Part shown: one piece after another, positions 48,888-57,259 of the stretch
Position numbering within the stretch: position 1 is the stretch's first letter
Layout of the letters: each line of letters opens with the position of its first letter
Assembly: GCF_009915685.1 (NCBI RefSeq)
Contig: NZ_JAABLP010000001.1
From: Pannonibacter tanglangensis
Lineage (GTDB): Bacteria; Pseudomonadota; Alphaproteobacteria; Rhizobiales; Stappiaceae
Strand: one strand, 5' to 3'
DNA: 64,000 bases
The notes under the pieces: generated by a model
What the model was told of the DNA's origin: nothing
Databases searched by the model: none
What the model saw: the letters and a program-made list of their open reading frames with translations, nothing else
Program-made: the position numbers and the translations under genes

Positions 48888-50174
48888 ATGCCCACCGTTT
48901 ATTTTTCGGATTCGAATTCCGTCCTCTGGCGCCACGAATCCGGTGCCACCGCGCCCGTGCGCATCGGCAAGATGTCCTCGGCCATGACCGACCTGGCGGT
49001 CGCCCCGGACGGCACGCTCTATGGCATCGACATCTTCGCGCTCTACCGGATCAGCACGTCCGATGCCACGACCACCCGGATCGCCCTGCACAATGTGCCT
49101 TCGGCCAATGCGCTGGTGATCGACCCGCTGGGTGTGGCCTATGCCGCCTCCAGCGTCATGGAGATCCTGTACCAGACCAATCTGGAAACCGGCGCGCGCA
49201 CCCTCATCGGCAAGATCGGCAAGAACGCGGCCGGCGACCTTGCCTTCCACAAGGGCGAGCTGCTGATGTCGGCCGACACCGATGACATCTATGTCATCAA
49301 CCCGGCCACCGGTGCTGCCACGCTGAAGCTGCGCACCAATATCGATGACATCTGGGGCATGGACAGCGACGGCGAGACGTTGTTCGCCTATGCCGGCAAT
49401 GACGTCTATGCACTGAAGTCCGGGGCAACGGCCTTCGAGAAGATCGCCGATTTCGAGGTGAATGGCGTCGGCAAGATCATGGGGGCGGCCAGCACCGGCT
49501 ACGGCAACAGCGGCGCGGTACAGCGCGGCTCGAACGGGGCCGAGGCCTTCGTCGGGACGGCCAAGGATGACTACCAGTTCGGCCTCGGCGGCAATGATGA
49601 CCTCAACGGGGCCGGCGGCAACGACCTGCTCAACGGCGGCAGCGGCTTCGACAAGGCGATCTATGCCAGCAACCGGGCTGATGTCGTCGTCGACAACAAG
49701 GGCAGCGGCAAGTTCACCGTTTCGACCAAGATCGAAGGCCTCGACACGCTGCAGGACATCGAGCGGATCACACTCAACGACGGCACTCTCGCCCTCGATC
49801 TCGATGGTGCCGCCGGGCAAACCTACCGGCTCTACCAGGCCGCCTTCAAGCGGACGCCGGACCAGGTCGGGCTTGCCCACAACGTCAAGCTGATGGACCA
49901 GGGCCTGTCGATCTTCGACATGGCCAATGCCTTCATCGCCAGCCAGGAGTTCCGCAACACCTATGGCGAGAGTGTCAGCAACACCCAGTTCATCAGCCTT
50001 CTGTACCAGAACGTCCTGAACCGCGCCCCGGATGCCGCCGGTCTCTCCGGCTGGCTCTCCCGCATGGACAGCGGCACCACCCGCAAGGAAGTTCTCTTCG
50101 GCTTCTCCGAGAGCGGCGAGAACAAGGCCCTCGTCGGCCAGGCCATCGAAGACGGCATCTGGCTCGGCGCCTGA
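48888..50174 (+). CDS. RTX-type secreted protein with DUF4214 domain
   Basis: A 428-residue protein. Residues about 1-210 have beta-propeller-like repeats (LAVAPDGTLYGIDIFALYRI, LVIDPLGVAYAAS). Then comes a short RTX block (GGNDDLNGAGGNDLLNGGSG, about 230-250), which binds calcium. The C-terminal DUF4214 domain (about 320-420) shows FISLLYQNVLNRAPDAAGLS and GWLSRMDSG. There is no N-terminal signal peptide, so type I secretion is expected. No T1SS genes are adjacent. Role may be surface or matrix binding. Confidence 0.88.
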   Translation: MPTVYFSDSNSVLWRHESGATAPVRIGKMSSAMTDLAVAPDGTLYGIDIFALYRISTSDATTTRIALHNVPSANALVIDPLGVAYAASSVMEILYQTNLETGARTLIGKIGKNAAGDLAFHKGELLMSADTDDIYVINPATGAATLKLRTNIDDIWGMDSDGETLFAYAGNDVYALKSGATAFEKIADFEVNGVGKIMGAASTGYGNSGAVQRGSNGAEAFVGTAKDDYQFGLGGNDDLNGAGGNDLLNGGSGFDKAIYASNRADVVVDNKGSGKFTVSTKIEGLDTLQDIERITLNDGTLALDLDGAAGQTYRLYQAAFKRTPDQVGLAHNVKLMDQGLSIFDMANAFIASQEFRNTYGESVSNTQFISLLYQNVLNRAPDAAGLSGWLSRMDSGTTRKEVLFGFSESGENKALVGQAIEDGIWLGA

Positions 50175-50223
50175 GGAACCCAAACGGCGGCCTCTTAGCC
50201 CCTTCCCCCGCACAGCCTCTCCC

Positions 50224-50250
50224 CCCCTCCCCCTCGTGGGGAGGGGTTTG
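50224..50250 (+). terminator. Terminator after the RTX-protein gene
   Basis: CCCCTCCCC (50224-50232) pairs with GGGGAGGGG (50238-50246) around CTCGT, followed by TTTG. It lies 50 bases past the stop. The rest of 50247-50491 has no credible gene. Confidence 0.7.
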
Positions 50251-50491
50251 GGGGTGGGGGGCGACGTGGCAACACAGACACACTGCGTCAACGATTGAAC
50301 TCCGAACCACCCGCCCTTGACATCCCCCGGCGCACAGCCCACATCTGCGTCCGGCTCGAGGCGCCGGCCGCTCGCAGGGGAAACCCGTGGTGAAGTCCTC
50401 GTGAGAGCATAGGCCTGACCAGCGCATGCGCACATGGCAACGCGAGCACCCGTGGCTTTCACGCATGCTGATGCTGATGAAGGCAATCAAG

Positions 50492-50962
50492 ATGACTGAC
50501 ATGACAGGCCCGGGACCCACCGGGGACTACAAGGCCCAGGCGAAGCGGTTGCGCAGCGCCATGGCCAGCCAGGGCACGCCCATTTCCCATTCGCGCGCCC
50601 TCGAACTCATCGCCGAAGCCCATGGCGCGCGCGACTGGAACACGCTTGCCGCGAGGACCCCGGCCATGCCGCAAGCCGCACCGCGGCCGGCGACCAATCG
50701 CGCCTTCCTGCAGGTGGGGGCCAGGGTCGGCGGGCACTATCTCGGCCAACCCTTTACCGGTGAGGTCCTTGCCGTTTCGAGCCTCGGCAATTCGGGACGC
50801 TACAAGCTGGAGATCCATTTCGACGAACCTGTCGACGTGGTCACCTTCGACAGCTTCTCCGCCTTCCGCCGCCGCATCCGGGCAACGGTGGACGGCACCG
50901 GCACCTCGCCCCAGCGCACCTCGAACGGCCAGCCGCATCTGGTCATCGGGACGGCCGACTGA
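50492..50962 (+). CDS. Glyoxalase-related small-domain protein
   Basis: A 156-residue protein if started at ATG 50492 (MTDMTGPGPTGDYKAQAKRL); in-frame ATGs at 50426-50477 are alternatives. The N-terminus (KRLRSAMASQGTPISHSRAL, ELIAEAHGARDWNTLAA) is the short helical domain often annotated as glyoxalase-superfamily related; it lacks the metal-binding fold of true glyoxalases. The C-terminal half (VGGHYLGQPFTGEVLAVSSL) looks like a small beta-barrel. Function unknown. Confidence 0.7.
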   Translation: MTDMTGPGPTGDYKAQAKRLRSAMASQGTPISHSRALELIAEAHGARDWNTLAARTPAMPQAAPRPATNRAFLQVGARVGGHYLGQPFTGEVLAVSSLGNSGRYKLEIHFDEPVDVVTFDSFSAFRRRIRATVDGTGTSPQRTSNGQPHLVIGTAD

Positions 50963-50978
50963 TCGGCCAGCCCTCAAG

Positions 50979-51650
50979 GCTGTCATCCCGGCTCGGAGCG
51001 TCAGCGACGCGCCGAGCCGGGATCCGGACATCAGCCGCGCGAAGCGCGACATACCTGTCGGTCGCAAGTCGTATCGAGTTTATCGAGTTGACCTGGTTAT
51101 GGGCTCGCTTGCGCTCGCACAGACATGCTGGATCCCGGGTCAGGCCCGGGACAGGCCCCGGATCTTCGGTTCGCTGACGCGCGCCTTGTCCGGAAGGACG
51201 GCAGACTGACGAACCTACTCACAGTCATCCCGGCCCAGCTGAGCGTGAGCGAAGCGCCGAGCCGGGATCCAGATATCAGCCGCGCGAAGCGCGACATACC
51301 TGTCGGTCGCAAGTCGTATCGAGGTGACTTGGTATTGGGCTCGCTTGCGCTCGCAAAGACACGCTGGATTCCGGATCTGCGGTTCGCTGAACGCTCACCT
51401 TGTCCGGAATGACGGCAGACTGACGAACCTACTCACAGTCATCGCGGCCCAGCTGAGCGTCAGCGAAGCGCCGAGCCGGGATCCAGATATCAGCCGCGCG
51501 AAGCGCGACCGCCCCCAGATGCAAACTGCAAGGCCGGCCCATCTTGTGCTCGCGTGCTCGCCCTGACGCGCTGGCTCCCGGGTCAGGCCCGGGACAGGCC
51601 CCGGATCTTCGGTTCGCTGACGCTCACCTCGTCCGGAAGGACGCCAAGTG
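50979..51650. repeat. Array of three palindromic repeat elements (REP/RPE-like)
   Basis: Three copies of a block beginning GTCATCSCGGC and containing GCCGAGCCGGGATCC and CAGCCGCGCGAAGCGCGAC start near 50981, 51225 and 51439. Between them are related blocks with CTCGCTTGCGCTCGC, GGGTCAGGCCCGGGACAGG and CTTGTCCGGAA. Units are about 215-245 bp, 80-95% alike by eye, and each contains strong hairpins. The gap 50963-51722 has no credible gene; frames through it are repeat-derived. Such intergenic elements are common in alphaproteobacteria. Confidence 0.88.
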
Positions 51651-51680
51651 CAGAGCGGAGCGGATACCCAAACCAACAAA

Positions 51681-51699
51681 GGGCGGCCGGTGGCCGCCC
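51681..51699 (-). terminator. Terminator of mmsA
   Basis: GGGCGGCC (51681-51688) pairs with GGCCGCCC (51692-51699), 3-base loop. On the minus strand it is followed by TTTGTTGGTTT, 24 bases past the mmsA stop. Confidence 0.88.
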
Positions 51700-51722
51700 T
51701 TTGCACATCTTGGAAGGCTGGT

Positions 51723-53222
51723 TCAGCGCATCGTCGGGATGACGAATTCGGCGCCGTTCTTGATGCCCGACGGCCAGCGCGAGGTGACCGTCTTGGTGCG
51801 GGTGTAGAACTTGAAGGCGTCCGGGCCGTGCTGGTTCAGGTCGCCAAAGCCGGACTTCTTCCAGCCGCCGAAGGTGTGGTAGGCGAGCGGAACCGGGATC
51901 GGAACGTTGATGCCGACCATGCCGATGTTGATGCGGGTCGAGAAGTCGCGGGCGGCGTCGCCGTCGCGAGTGAAGATCGCCGCGCCGTTGCCATACTCGT
52001 GGCTCATCGGCAGGTCGATGGCTTCCTCGTAGGTCTTGGCACGCACCACCGAGAGGACCGGACCGAAGATTTCGGTCTTGTAGATGTCCATCTCCTTGGT
52101 GACGTTGTCGAACAGGCAGCCGCCGATGAAGTAGCCGTTCTCGTAGCCCTGCATCTTGAAGTTGCGGCCATCGACCACGAGCTTGGCGCCCTGCTCGACG
52201 CCCTTGTCGACCAGACCCTTGACGCGGATGTAGGCGTCCTTGGTGACGAGCGGACCGAAGTCGACGTCATTGCCGGCGGTGTAAGGTCCGATCTTCAGGG
52301 CCTCGACGCGCGGGGCCAGCTTCTCGATCAGGCGGTTGGCGGTGTCCTCGCCGACCGGAACGGCGACCGAGATCGCCATGCAGCGTTCGCCGGCCGCGCC
52401 GTAGCCGGCGCCGATCAGGGCGTCGACGGCCTGGTCCATGTCGGCATCCGGCATGATGATCATGTGGTTCTTGGCGCCGCCGAAGCACTGCACGCGCTTG
52501 CCGGCCGCGCAACCGCGCGAGTAGACATACTGCGCGATGGCGGTGGAACCGACGAAGCCGACGGCCTGGATGGTCTCGTCATCGAGGATGGCGTCGACGC
52601 TGTCCTTGTCGCCGTTGACGACGTTGAGGATGCCGGCCGGCAGGCCTGCTTCCAGCATCAGCTCGGCCAGCATCAGCGGCACGGACGGGTCACGCTCGGA
52701 CGGCTTCAGGATGAAGGCGTTGCCGGCGGCGATGGCCGGGCAGAACTTCCACATCGGGATCATCGCCGGGAAGTTGAACGGGGTGATGCCGGCCACGACG
52801 CCCAGCGGCTGGCGCATGGAGTACATGTCGATGCCCGGGCCGGCGCCTTCGGTGAACTCGCCCTTCATCAGGTGCGGCACGCCGATGCAGAACTCGGCCA
52901 CTTCCAGGCCGCGGATCACGTCGCCCTTGGCGTCCGGAATGGTCTTGCCGTGCTCGCGGGACAGGGCCTCCGCCAGCTTGTCCATGTCGCGGTGCAGGAG
53001 GTCGACGAACTTCATCAGCACGCGGGCGCGCTTCTGCGGGTTCTGGGCGGCCCAGGCCGGCTGGGCGGCTGCGGCGTTCTCGACGGCGGCGCGCATCTCG
53101 GCCCTGGTGGCGAGCGCGACCTGCGCCTGAACTTCACCGGTGGCCGGGTTGTAGACGTCGGCAAACCGGCCCGACGTGCCTTCGACGTGCTTGCCGCCGA
53201 TGAAATGTCCGATCTTCTTCAT
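51723..53222 (-). CDS. mmsA: Methylmalonate-semialdehyde dehydrogenase (CoA-acylating)
   Basis: A 499-residue aldehyde dehydrogenase. It converts methylmalonate semialdehyde to propionyl-CoA (and malonate semialdehyde to acetyl-CoA) with NAD and CoA in valine, thymine and inositol breakdown. Diagnostic features are TPFNFPAMIPMWKFCPAIAA, the catalytic Cys in GERCMAIS and the C-terminal FYTRTKTVTSRW. The general-base Glu of ordinary aldehyde dehydrogenases is replaced, as normal in MmsA. AGGAGG precedes the ATG. It is divergent from a LysR gene. Confidence 0.95.
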   Translation of the reverse strand: MKKIGHFIGGKHVEGTSGRFADVYNPATGEVQAQVALATRAEMRAAVENAAAAQPAWAAQNPQKRARVLMKFVDLLHRDMDKLAEALSREHGKTIPDAKGDVIRGLEVAEFCIGVPHLMKGEFTEGAGPGIDMYSMRQPLGVVAGITPFNFPAMIPMWKFCPAIAAGNAFILKPSERDPSVPLMLAELMLEAGLPAGILNVVNGDKDSVDAILDDETIQAVGFVGSTAIAQYVYSRGCAAGKRVQCFGGAKNHMIIMPDADMDQAVDALIGAGYGAAGERCMAISVAVPVGEDTANRLIEKLAPRVEALKIGPYTAGNDVDFGPLVTKDAYIRVKGLVDKGVEQGAKLVVDGRNFKMQGYENGYFIGGCLFDNVTKEMDIYKTEIFGPVLSVVRAKTYEEAIDLPMSHEYGNGAAIFTRDGDAARDFSTRINIGMVGINVPIPVPLAYHTFGGWKKSGFGDLNQHGPDAFKFYTRTKTVTSRWPSGIKNGAEFVIPTMR

Positions 53223-53307
53223 GGGCTTCCTCCTGAGCGCGAGCCGGGTCCTCGGGAGGGGCCCGTTGTTCGCCTGGCCCTTGTCTTGCGCCTTTCTTTT
53301 TGCAAAG

Positions 53308-53335
53308 ACAACGGCGCAGTTTCCGCATCCGTTGT
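53308..53335. promoter_or_regulatory. Inverted repeat in the mmsA-LysR divergent promoter
   Basis: ACAACGG (53308-53314) and CCGTTGT (53329-53335) are perfect arms around 14 bases, in the 193-base spacer 53223-53415. A rightward promoter fits TTCCGC (53321-53326), 17 bp, TATAGT (53344-53349). A LysR-type protein binding here could repress its own gene and activate mmsA. Confidence 0.55.
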
Positions 53336-53415
53336 GCGTGAATTATAGTGCAAGCTGGACCGGCCGCCGCGTCGCGGCCGTGTCGCAAATTGTCCTGCAA
53401 TGACCGGAGTTTGTC

Positions 53416-54297
53416 TTGGATTGGGATGACATTCGGGTGTTTCTCGCCATCGCCCGCAGCGGCCAGATCCTGGGCGCGGCGCGCCGGCTCGGCCTCAACC
53501 ACGCCACCGTCGCCCGCCGCCTGACCGCGCTGGAAGAGGCGCTGAAGACCCCGCTGGTCGAACGCGGCACCACCGGCTGCAGCCTGACGGTCGCCGGCGA
53601 GCGCTTTCTCCAGTCGGCCGAGCGCATGGAAGCGGAGTTCCAGGCCGCCCGCTCGGACCTGACCGACACGGAGATCGACGTCTCCGGCACGGTCCGCATC
53701 GGCGCGCCAGACGGCTTCGGCGTTGCCTTCCTCGCCCCGCGCCTCGGCGAACTGACCGCCCGCCATCCCGGCCTGACGATCCAGCTGGTGCCGGTGCCGC
53801 GCTCCTTCTCCCTGTCGCGGCGCGAGGCCGACATCGCGGTGACCATCGACCGGCCCGACACCGGGCGCCTGGTCGCGGCCAAGCTCGTCGACTATGCCCT
53901 TGGCCTTTATGCCTCAAGGGCTTACGTCGAAAGGCGCGGCCTCCCCGGCCAGACTTCGGAGCTGCGGGACCATGATCTCGTCGGCTATGTCGAGGACCTG
54001 CTCTATTCGCCCTCGCTCAATTATGGCGCCGAGATCGTCCGCGACTGGTCGGCCCGGTTCGAGATCGCCTCGGCGCTCGGCCAGACCGAAGCGGTGCGGT
54101 CCGGGGCCGGCATCGGCATCCTGCATGCCTTCATTGCCCGCAAGGACCCCTCCCTGGTGCCGGTCCTGCCGCAGATCCGGCTGACGCGAGCCTACTGGAT
54201 GGTGACGCACGAAAGCTCGCGCCCGCTGCGCCATGTGGCGGCAGTGCAGGATTTCCTCAGGGATGTGGTCGCGCGTGACCGGGCGATGTTCCTGTAA
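53416..54297 (+). CDS. LysR family regulator, probably of mmsA
   Basis: A 293-residue regulator with TTG start (CGGAG seven bases before). The N-terminal winged HTH (about 1-60) includes FLAIARSGQILGAARRLGLN and HATVARRLTALEEAL, and the C-terminal effector domain spans about 90-290 (VRIGAPDGFGVAFLAPRLGE). Divergent placement suggests control of mmsA. Its last 41 bases overlap the convergent kinase-like gene. Confidence 0.9.
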   Translation: MDWDDIRVFLAIARSGQILGAARRLGLNHATVARRLTALEEALKTPLVERGTTGCSLTVAGERFLQSAERMEAEFQAARSDLTDTEIDVSGTVRIGAPDGFGVAFLAPRLGELTARHPGLTIQLVPVPRSFSLSRREADIAVTIDRPDTGRLVAAKLVDYALGLYASRAYVERRGLPGQTSELRDHDLVGYVEDLLYSPSLNYGAEIVRDWSARFEIASALGQTEAVRSGAGIGILHAFIARKDPSLVPVLPQIRLTRAYWMVTHESSRPLRHVAAVQDFLRDVVARDRAMFL

Positions 54298-54832
54298 CCG
54301 CCTGTCCGCGCTGTTCTTTTTCAAGCGAAGCCAGAAACTGCCGGACCTCCTTCAGGCGGGTGAAGCGGTGCAGGGTCAGGTGCGCCGGCGGCGATTGCCA
54401 GACCTCGAGCAGCTTCGCCCGCGACGAATGCCGCGTGTCCCAGATGAACTTCAGGAACTCGACCGTCCGGCCGTTGAACTGCTCCGGACAGCCCTCCGGC
54501 AGGTCCGGCCGGCTCTGGCCGCGATAGACCCAGCTGCGCCGCAGCACGCGAATTGTGCGCAAGGTCACGGGTACATCCAGCCAGATGAAGGTGTCGGCCC
54601 GGGCGATCCGTTCGGGATAGGTGCGCGAATGCCCGCCCTCGAAGATCCAGCGGTCCTGCCGGTGAACCTCGCTGCTCAGGCGGTCCTTCTCGTCCTTGCT
54701 GCGTTCCACCCAGCCCGGTTGCCAATGGATCTGGTCCATATGAAACACCGGCAGCCCGGTCCGCGTCCCCAGCTCCCGGGCCAGTGTGCTTTTTCCCGAG
54801 CCCGGGCCTCCGACAATCATCACGCGTTGCAT
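54257..54832 (-). CDS. P-loop kinase-like protein (FlaR/topology-modulation type)
   Basis: A 191-residue nucleoside-kinase-like protein. Walker A GGPGSGKST at residues 8-16 is followed by the family pattern LPVFHMDQIHWQPGW and RWIFEGGHSRTYPERIARAD, then an Arg-rich lid (TLRTIRVLRRSWVYRG). These small proteins have been called DNA topology modulation factors, but the fold is that of an adenylate- or shikimate-kinase-like enzyme with unknown substrate. The extreme C-terminus overlaps the LysR gene on the other strand. Confidence 0.85.
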   Translation of the reverse strand: MQRVMIVGGPGSGKSTLARELGTRTGLPVFHMDQIHWQPGWVERSKDEKDRLSSEVHRQDRWIFEGGHSRTYPERIARADTFIWLDVPVTLRTIRVLRRSWVYRGQSRPDLPEGCPEQFNGRTVEFLKFIWDTRHSSRAKLLEVWQSPPAHLTLHRFTRLKEVRQFLASLEKEQRGQAVTGTSPGHARPHP

Positions 54833-54958
54833 GACATCCTCGCGGAAGGTCCGGCCTTCGGGGTGGAAACGGACTGTTCAATGGACAGTCGGGACAAGGC
54901 GGGCCACCTTACCCGTGAACTGTGACAGCTGCCGAACGCGGCTGAAAGGAGACAGACC

Positions 54959-55885
54959 ATGAGCTGGTTGAATGCGCCCGACCCGGTTCCGGGGGATGCC
55001 GCAAGCTGCGATCCGATCGACACGATCATCATGCCGCGCACGTCGGATCTCGGCGGCTTTGAAGTGCGCCGCGCCCTGCCCTCGTCGCGGCGGCGCATGA
55101 TCGGCCCCTTCATCTTCTTCGACCAGATGGGCCCGGCCGAACTGCTGGTCGGCGGCGGCGTTGATGTCCGCCCGCATCCGCACATCGGCCTTGCCACCGT
55201 CACCTATCTCTTCGACGGCGAGATCTATCACCGCGACAGCCTCGGGTCCGACCAGCTGATCACGCCGGGCGAGCTCAACTGGATGTCGGCCGGACGCGGC
55301 ATTGTCCATTCCGAGCGGGAACGGGCGGAACGCAAGCTGGCCCCACGCCCCCTGTTCGGCATCCAGAGCTGGGTTGCCCTGCCCGCGCATCTGGAGGAAA
55401 CGGAGCCCGACTTTGCCCATTACGGCGCTGACCGGCTGCCGCTCCTGAACGACCAGGGCGCCACGGTGCGGCTGATCGCGGGTTCCCTCTATGGCGAGAC
55501 CTCACCGGCCCGCACGGCGAGCGAGCTGTTCTACGCCGATGTCTCGCTGGAGGCGGGCGCCCGCATCCCGCTCGACGCCAGCCATGAGGAACGGGGGCTC
55601 TATACCGTCGGCGGCGAGATCGAGATTGCCGGCCAGACCTTCGGGCCGGCGCAGCTTCTGGTGTTCAAGCCCGGCGACCGGCTGGAGATCCGGGCGACGG
55701 CGGCCGGTCCGGCGCGCTTCATGCTCTTGGGCGGGGAGCCGATGGATGGCCGGCGCTACATCTGGTGGAACTTCGTCTCCTCGTCGAAGGAGCGGATCGA
55801 GCAGGCCAAGGAGGACTGGCGCCGCGGCCGGTTCGACATCGTGCCCGGCGACGAGAGCGAGTTCATTCCGCTGCCGGCGGACTGA
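54959..55885 (+). CDS. Pirin family protein
   Basis: A 308-residue bicupin. The N-terminal cupin has metal ligands in RPHPHIGLATVTYLFDG and IVHSERE, and the C-terminal region carries FKPGDRLEIRATAAGPARFM and PMDGRRYIWWNF. Pirins can be quercetinases or redox-sensing cofactors; the activity here is not fixed. GGAGA precedes the ATG. The last 23 bases overlap the convergent DUF6030-like gene. Confidence 0.93.
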   Translation: MSWLNAPDPVPGDAASCDPIDTIIMPRTSDLGGFEVRRALPSSRRRMIGPFIFFDQMGPAELLVGGGVDVRPHPHIGLATVTYLFDGEIYHRDSLGSDQLITPGELNWMSAGRGIVHSERERAERKLAPRPLFGIQSWVALPAHLEETEPDFAHYGADRLPLLNDQGATVRLIAGSLYGETSPARTASELFYADVSLEAGARIPLDASHEERGLYTVGGEIEIAGQTFGPAQLLVFKPGDRLEIRATAAGPARFMLLGGEPMDGRRYIWWNFVSSSKERIEQAKEDWRRGRFDIVPGDESEFIPLPAD

Positions 55886-57074
55886 CCAGCGCCGAGCCAT
55901 CGGTTGGGGACGGCGGCTCGCTGCCGTCCGGCGTGATGCCGACGAGCGGTGGATAGGCGGTGTCGAGCGGCGGCAGGCCCGCATCGGCCGCCGGCTCCGG
56001 CCCCGCGCCGCCCTCGGGCGGAAAGGCCACCAGCGGGCGGAACTCGATCGGACCGAAGGCCTGCACCGGTCCTGCCCCGAGCCCGTCTCCAAGCCCGTCT
56101 CCGAGCCCGTCTCCAAGCCCGTTTCCGGCCGCCTGCCCCTCTCTGGCGGCCCGGGTGGCGGCGGCATCCTGCGGCGCCAGCGCGGCGCCAGCCGCAGCCG
56201 GCGGCGTGCCGGCGGTCGCCTCGAACCGCGTCGGGCGGATGTGATCCGGCGGAGAGAACTCGATGATCACGTTGAGGCGATCCCGGGCGAGCGGGTCCCC
56301 GGTCAGCCCCGGATCCTCGGTCGCCACCTCGAACCGCACCCCGCGTTCCGTCAGTTCAAGGCCGCGCATGTCGGAAATCGCGCGCAGGACGGCCGGCGGA
56401 AACTCCCAGGCGTAGCGGCGCGACAGGGCATCCAGCACCTTGCGGGCCATGCTGCGCCCCTCGGCCGCCGTGCGCGGGTTGGCCGCGTTCAGCTTCAGAC
56501 GCAGGTAATCGACCCGCTCGGCCGTGCCGCGCAGCAGAAAAAACAGGGTGGTCGGCTCGCGGTCGACATCCGGAGCCCCGACGCTGACGAGATCCGAGCT
56601 GCATTGCCAGCGGTCCGGACGAAAGGGCGCAACCGTCCAGCCGGAGTTGGGCAGGCCGAGCATGGCCAGCTCCGCGCAGAGATCGCCCGGCGACCCGGCA
56701 AAGGTCAGTTTCAGCGCCGCCGGCAACTCGGGCACCGGCGCGGTCAGGCGCGCCTGGAGGTCACCGGGCAAGGGCGCCAGCGGATCAGGCAGGACAGCAG
56801 CAGGGGCGGCTGCGGGCGCGGAAGGCGGCACGCGTGCGAACTGCCAGTCGGTGGCAAGACCGCCTGCAAGGCCCGCCGCCCCGGCCAGAATCGCCACGGG
56901 CACGCTGGCCAGCACGACCTTGCGCAGGTCCCAGCGGCGCGCACGCCCGGGCACGGGCTCCGGCTCGGGCGGCGCGGCATCGCCCCAGATCATCCTGCGC
57001 TTGTCGGCGCGCATGGAGGCCCGGAACCGATCAAGCGGCCGGTAACGTCTCCTGGTCTTCTGCGCCTCTTTCAT
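55863..57074 (-). CDS. Single-pass membrane protein, DUF6030-like, with GLGD repeats
   Basis: A 403-residue protein from ATG 57074; ATG 57119 would add 15 residues and neither has a clear ribosome site. Basic cytoplasmic N-terminus (RYRPLDRFRASMRADKRRM), one transmembrane helix (about 58-78), then a periplasmic domain with LSRRYAWEFPPAVLRAISDM, typical of a family confined to Rhizobiales relatives. A Gly-Leu-Gly-Asp repeat, four units from a 12-bp tandem repeat (56079-56126), and a Pro-rich tail follow. Function unknown. Confidence 0.8.
   Translation of the reverse strand: MKEAQKTRRRYRPLDRFRASMRADKRRMIWGDAAPPEPEPVPGRARRWDLRKVVLASVPVAILAGAAGLAGGLATDWQFARVPPSAPAAAPAAVLPDPLAPLPGDLQARLTAPVPELPAALKLTFAGSPGDLCAELAMLGLPNSGWTVAPFRPDRWQCSSDLVSVGAPDVDREPTTLFFLLRGTAERVDYLRLKLNAANPRTAAEGRSMARKVLDALSRRYAWEFPPAVLRAISDMRGLELTERGVRFEVATEDPGLTGDPLARDRLNVIIEFSPPDHIRPTRFEATAGTPPAAAGAALAPQDAAATRAAREGQAAGNGLGDGLGDGLGDGLGAGPVQAFGPIEFRPLVAFPPEGGAGPEPAADAGLPPLDTAYPPLVGITPDGSEPPSPTDGSALVSPPAAE
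56079..56126. repeat. 12-bp tandem repeat inside the DUF6030-like gene
   Basis: Four units in register: GAGCCCGTCTCC, AAGCCCGTCTCC, GAGCCCGTCTCC, AAGCCCGTTTCC. On the coding strand each gives Gly-Leu-Gly-Asp or Gly-Asn/Asp variants. The unit is a multiple of three, so copy-number change would keep the frame. Confidence 0.9.
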
Positions 57075-57259
57075 GAACTCACGACTGCCGAACGAGGGTC
57101 CCGGGACCGAGCCGGGCATGCACTGCCCCGACTATCCCAAGCGCTTGGTGCCACGCAAGGCCGGCAGAAATGCGACGCTGTCCGTTTTGCGCTTCCCTTC
57201 GTGTCAACAACCGATACACTCCTGTTAAAGTTGCGAAGGTGCTTGGACCGGAGTGATGG

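Noticed and set aside
50979..51650. A CRISPR array
   Set aside because: Only three units of 215-245 bp with internal palindromes; no short repeats with regular unique spacers and no cas genes.
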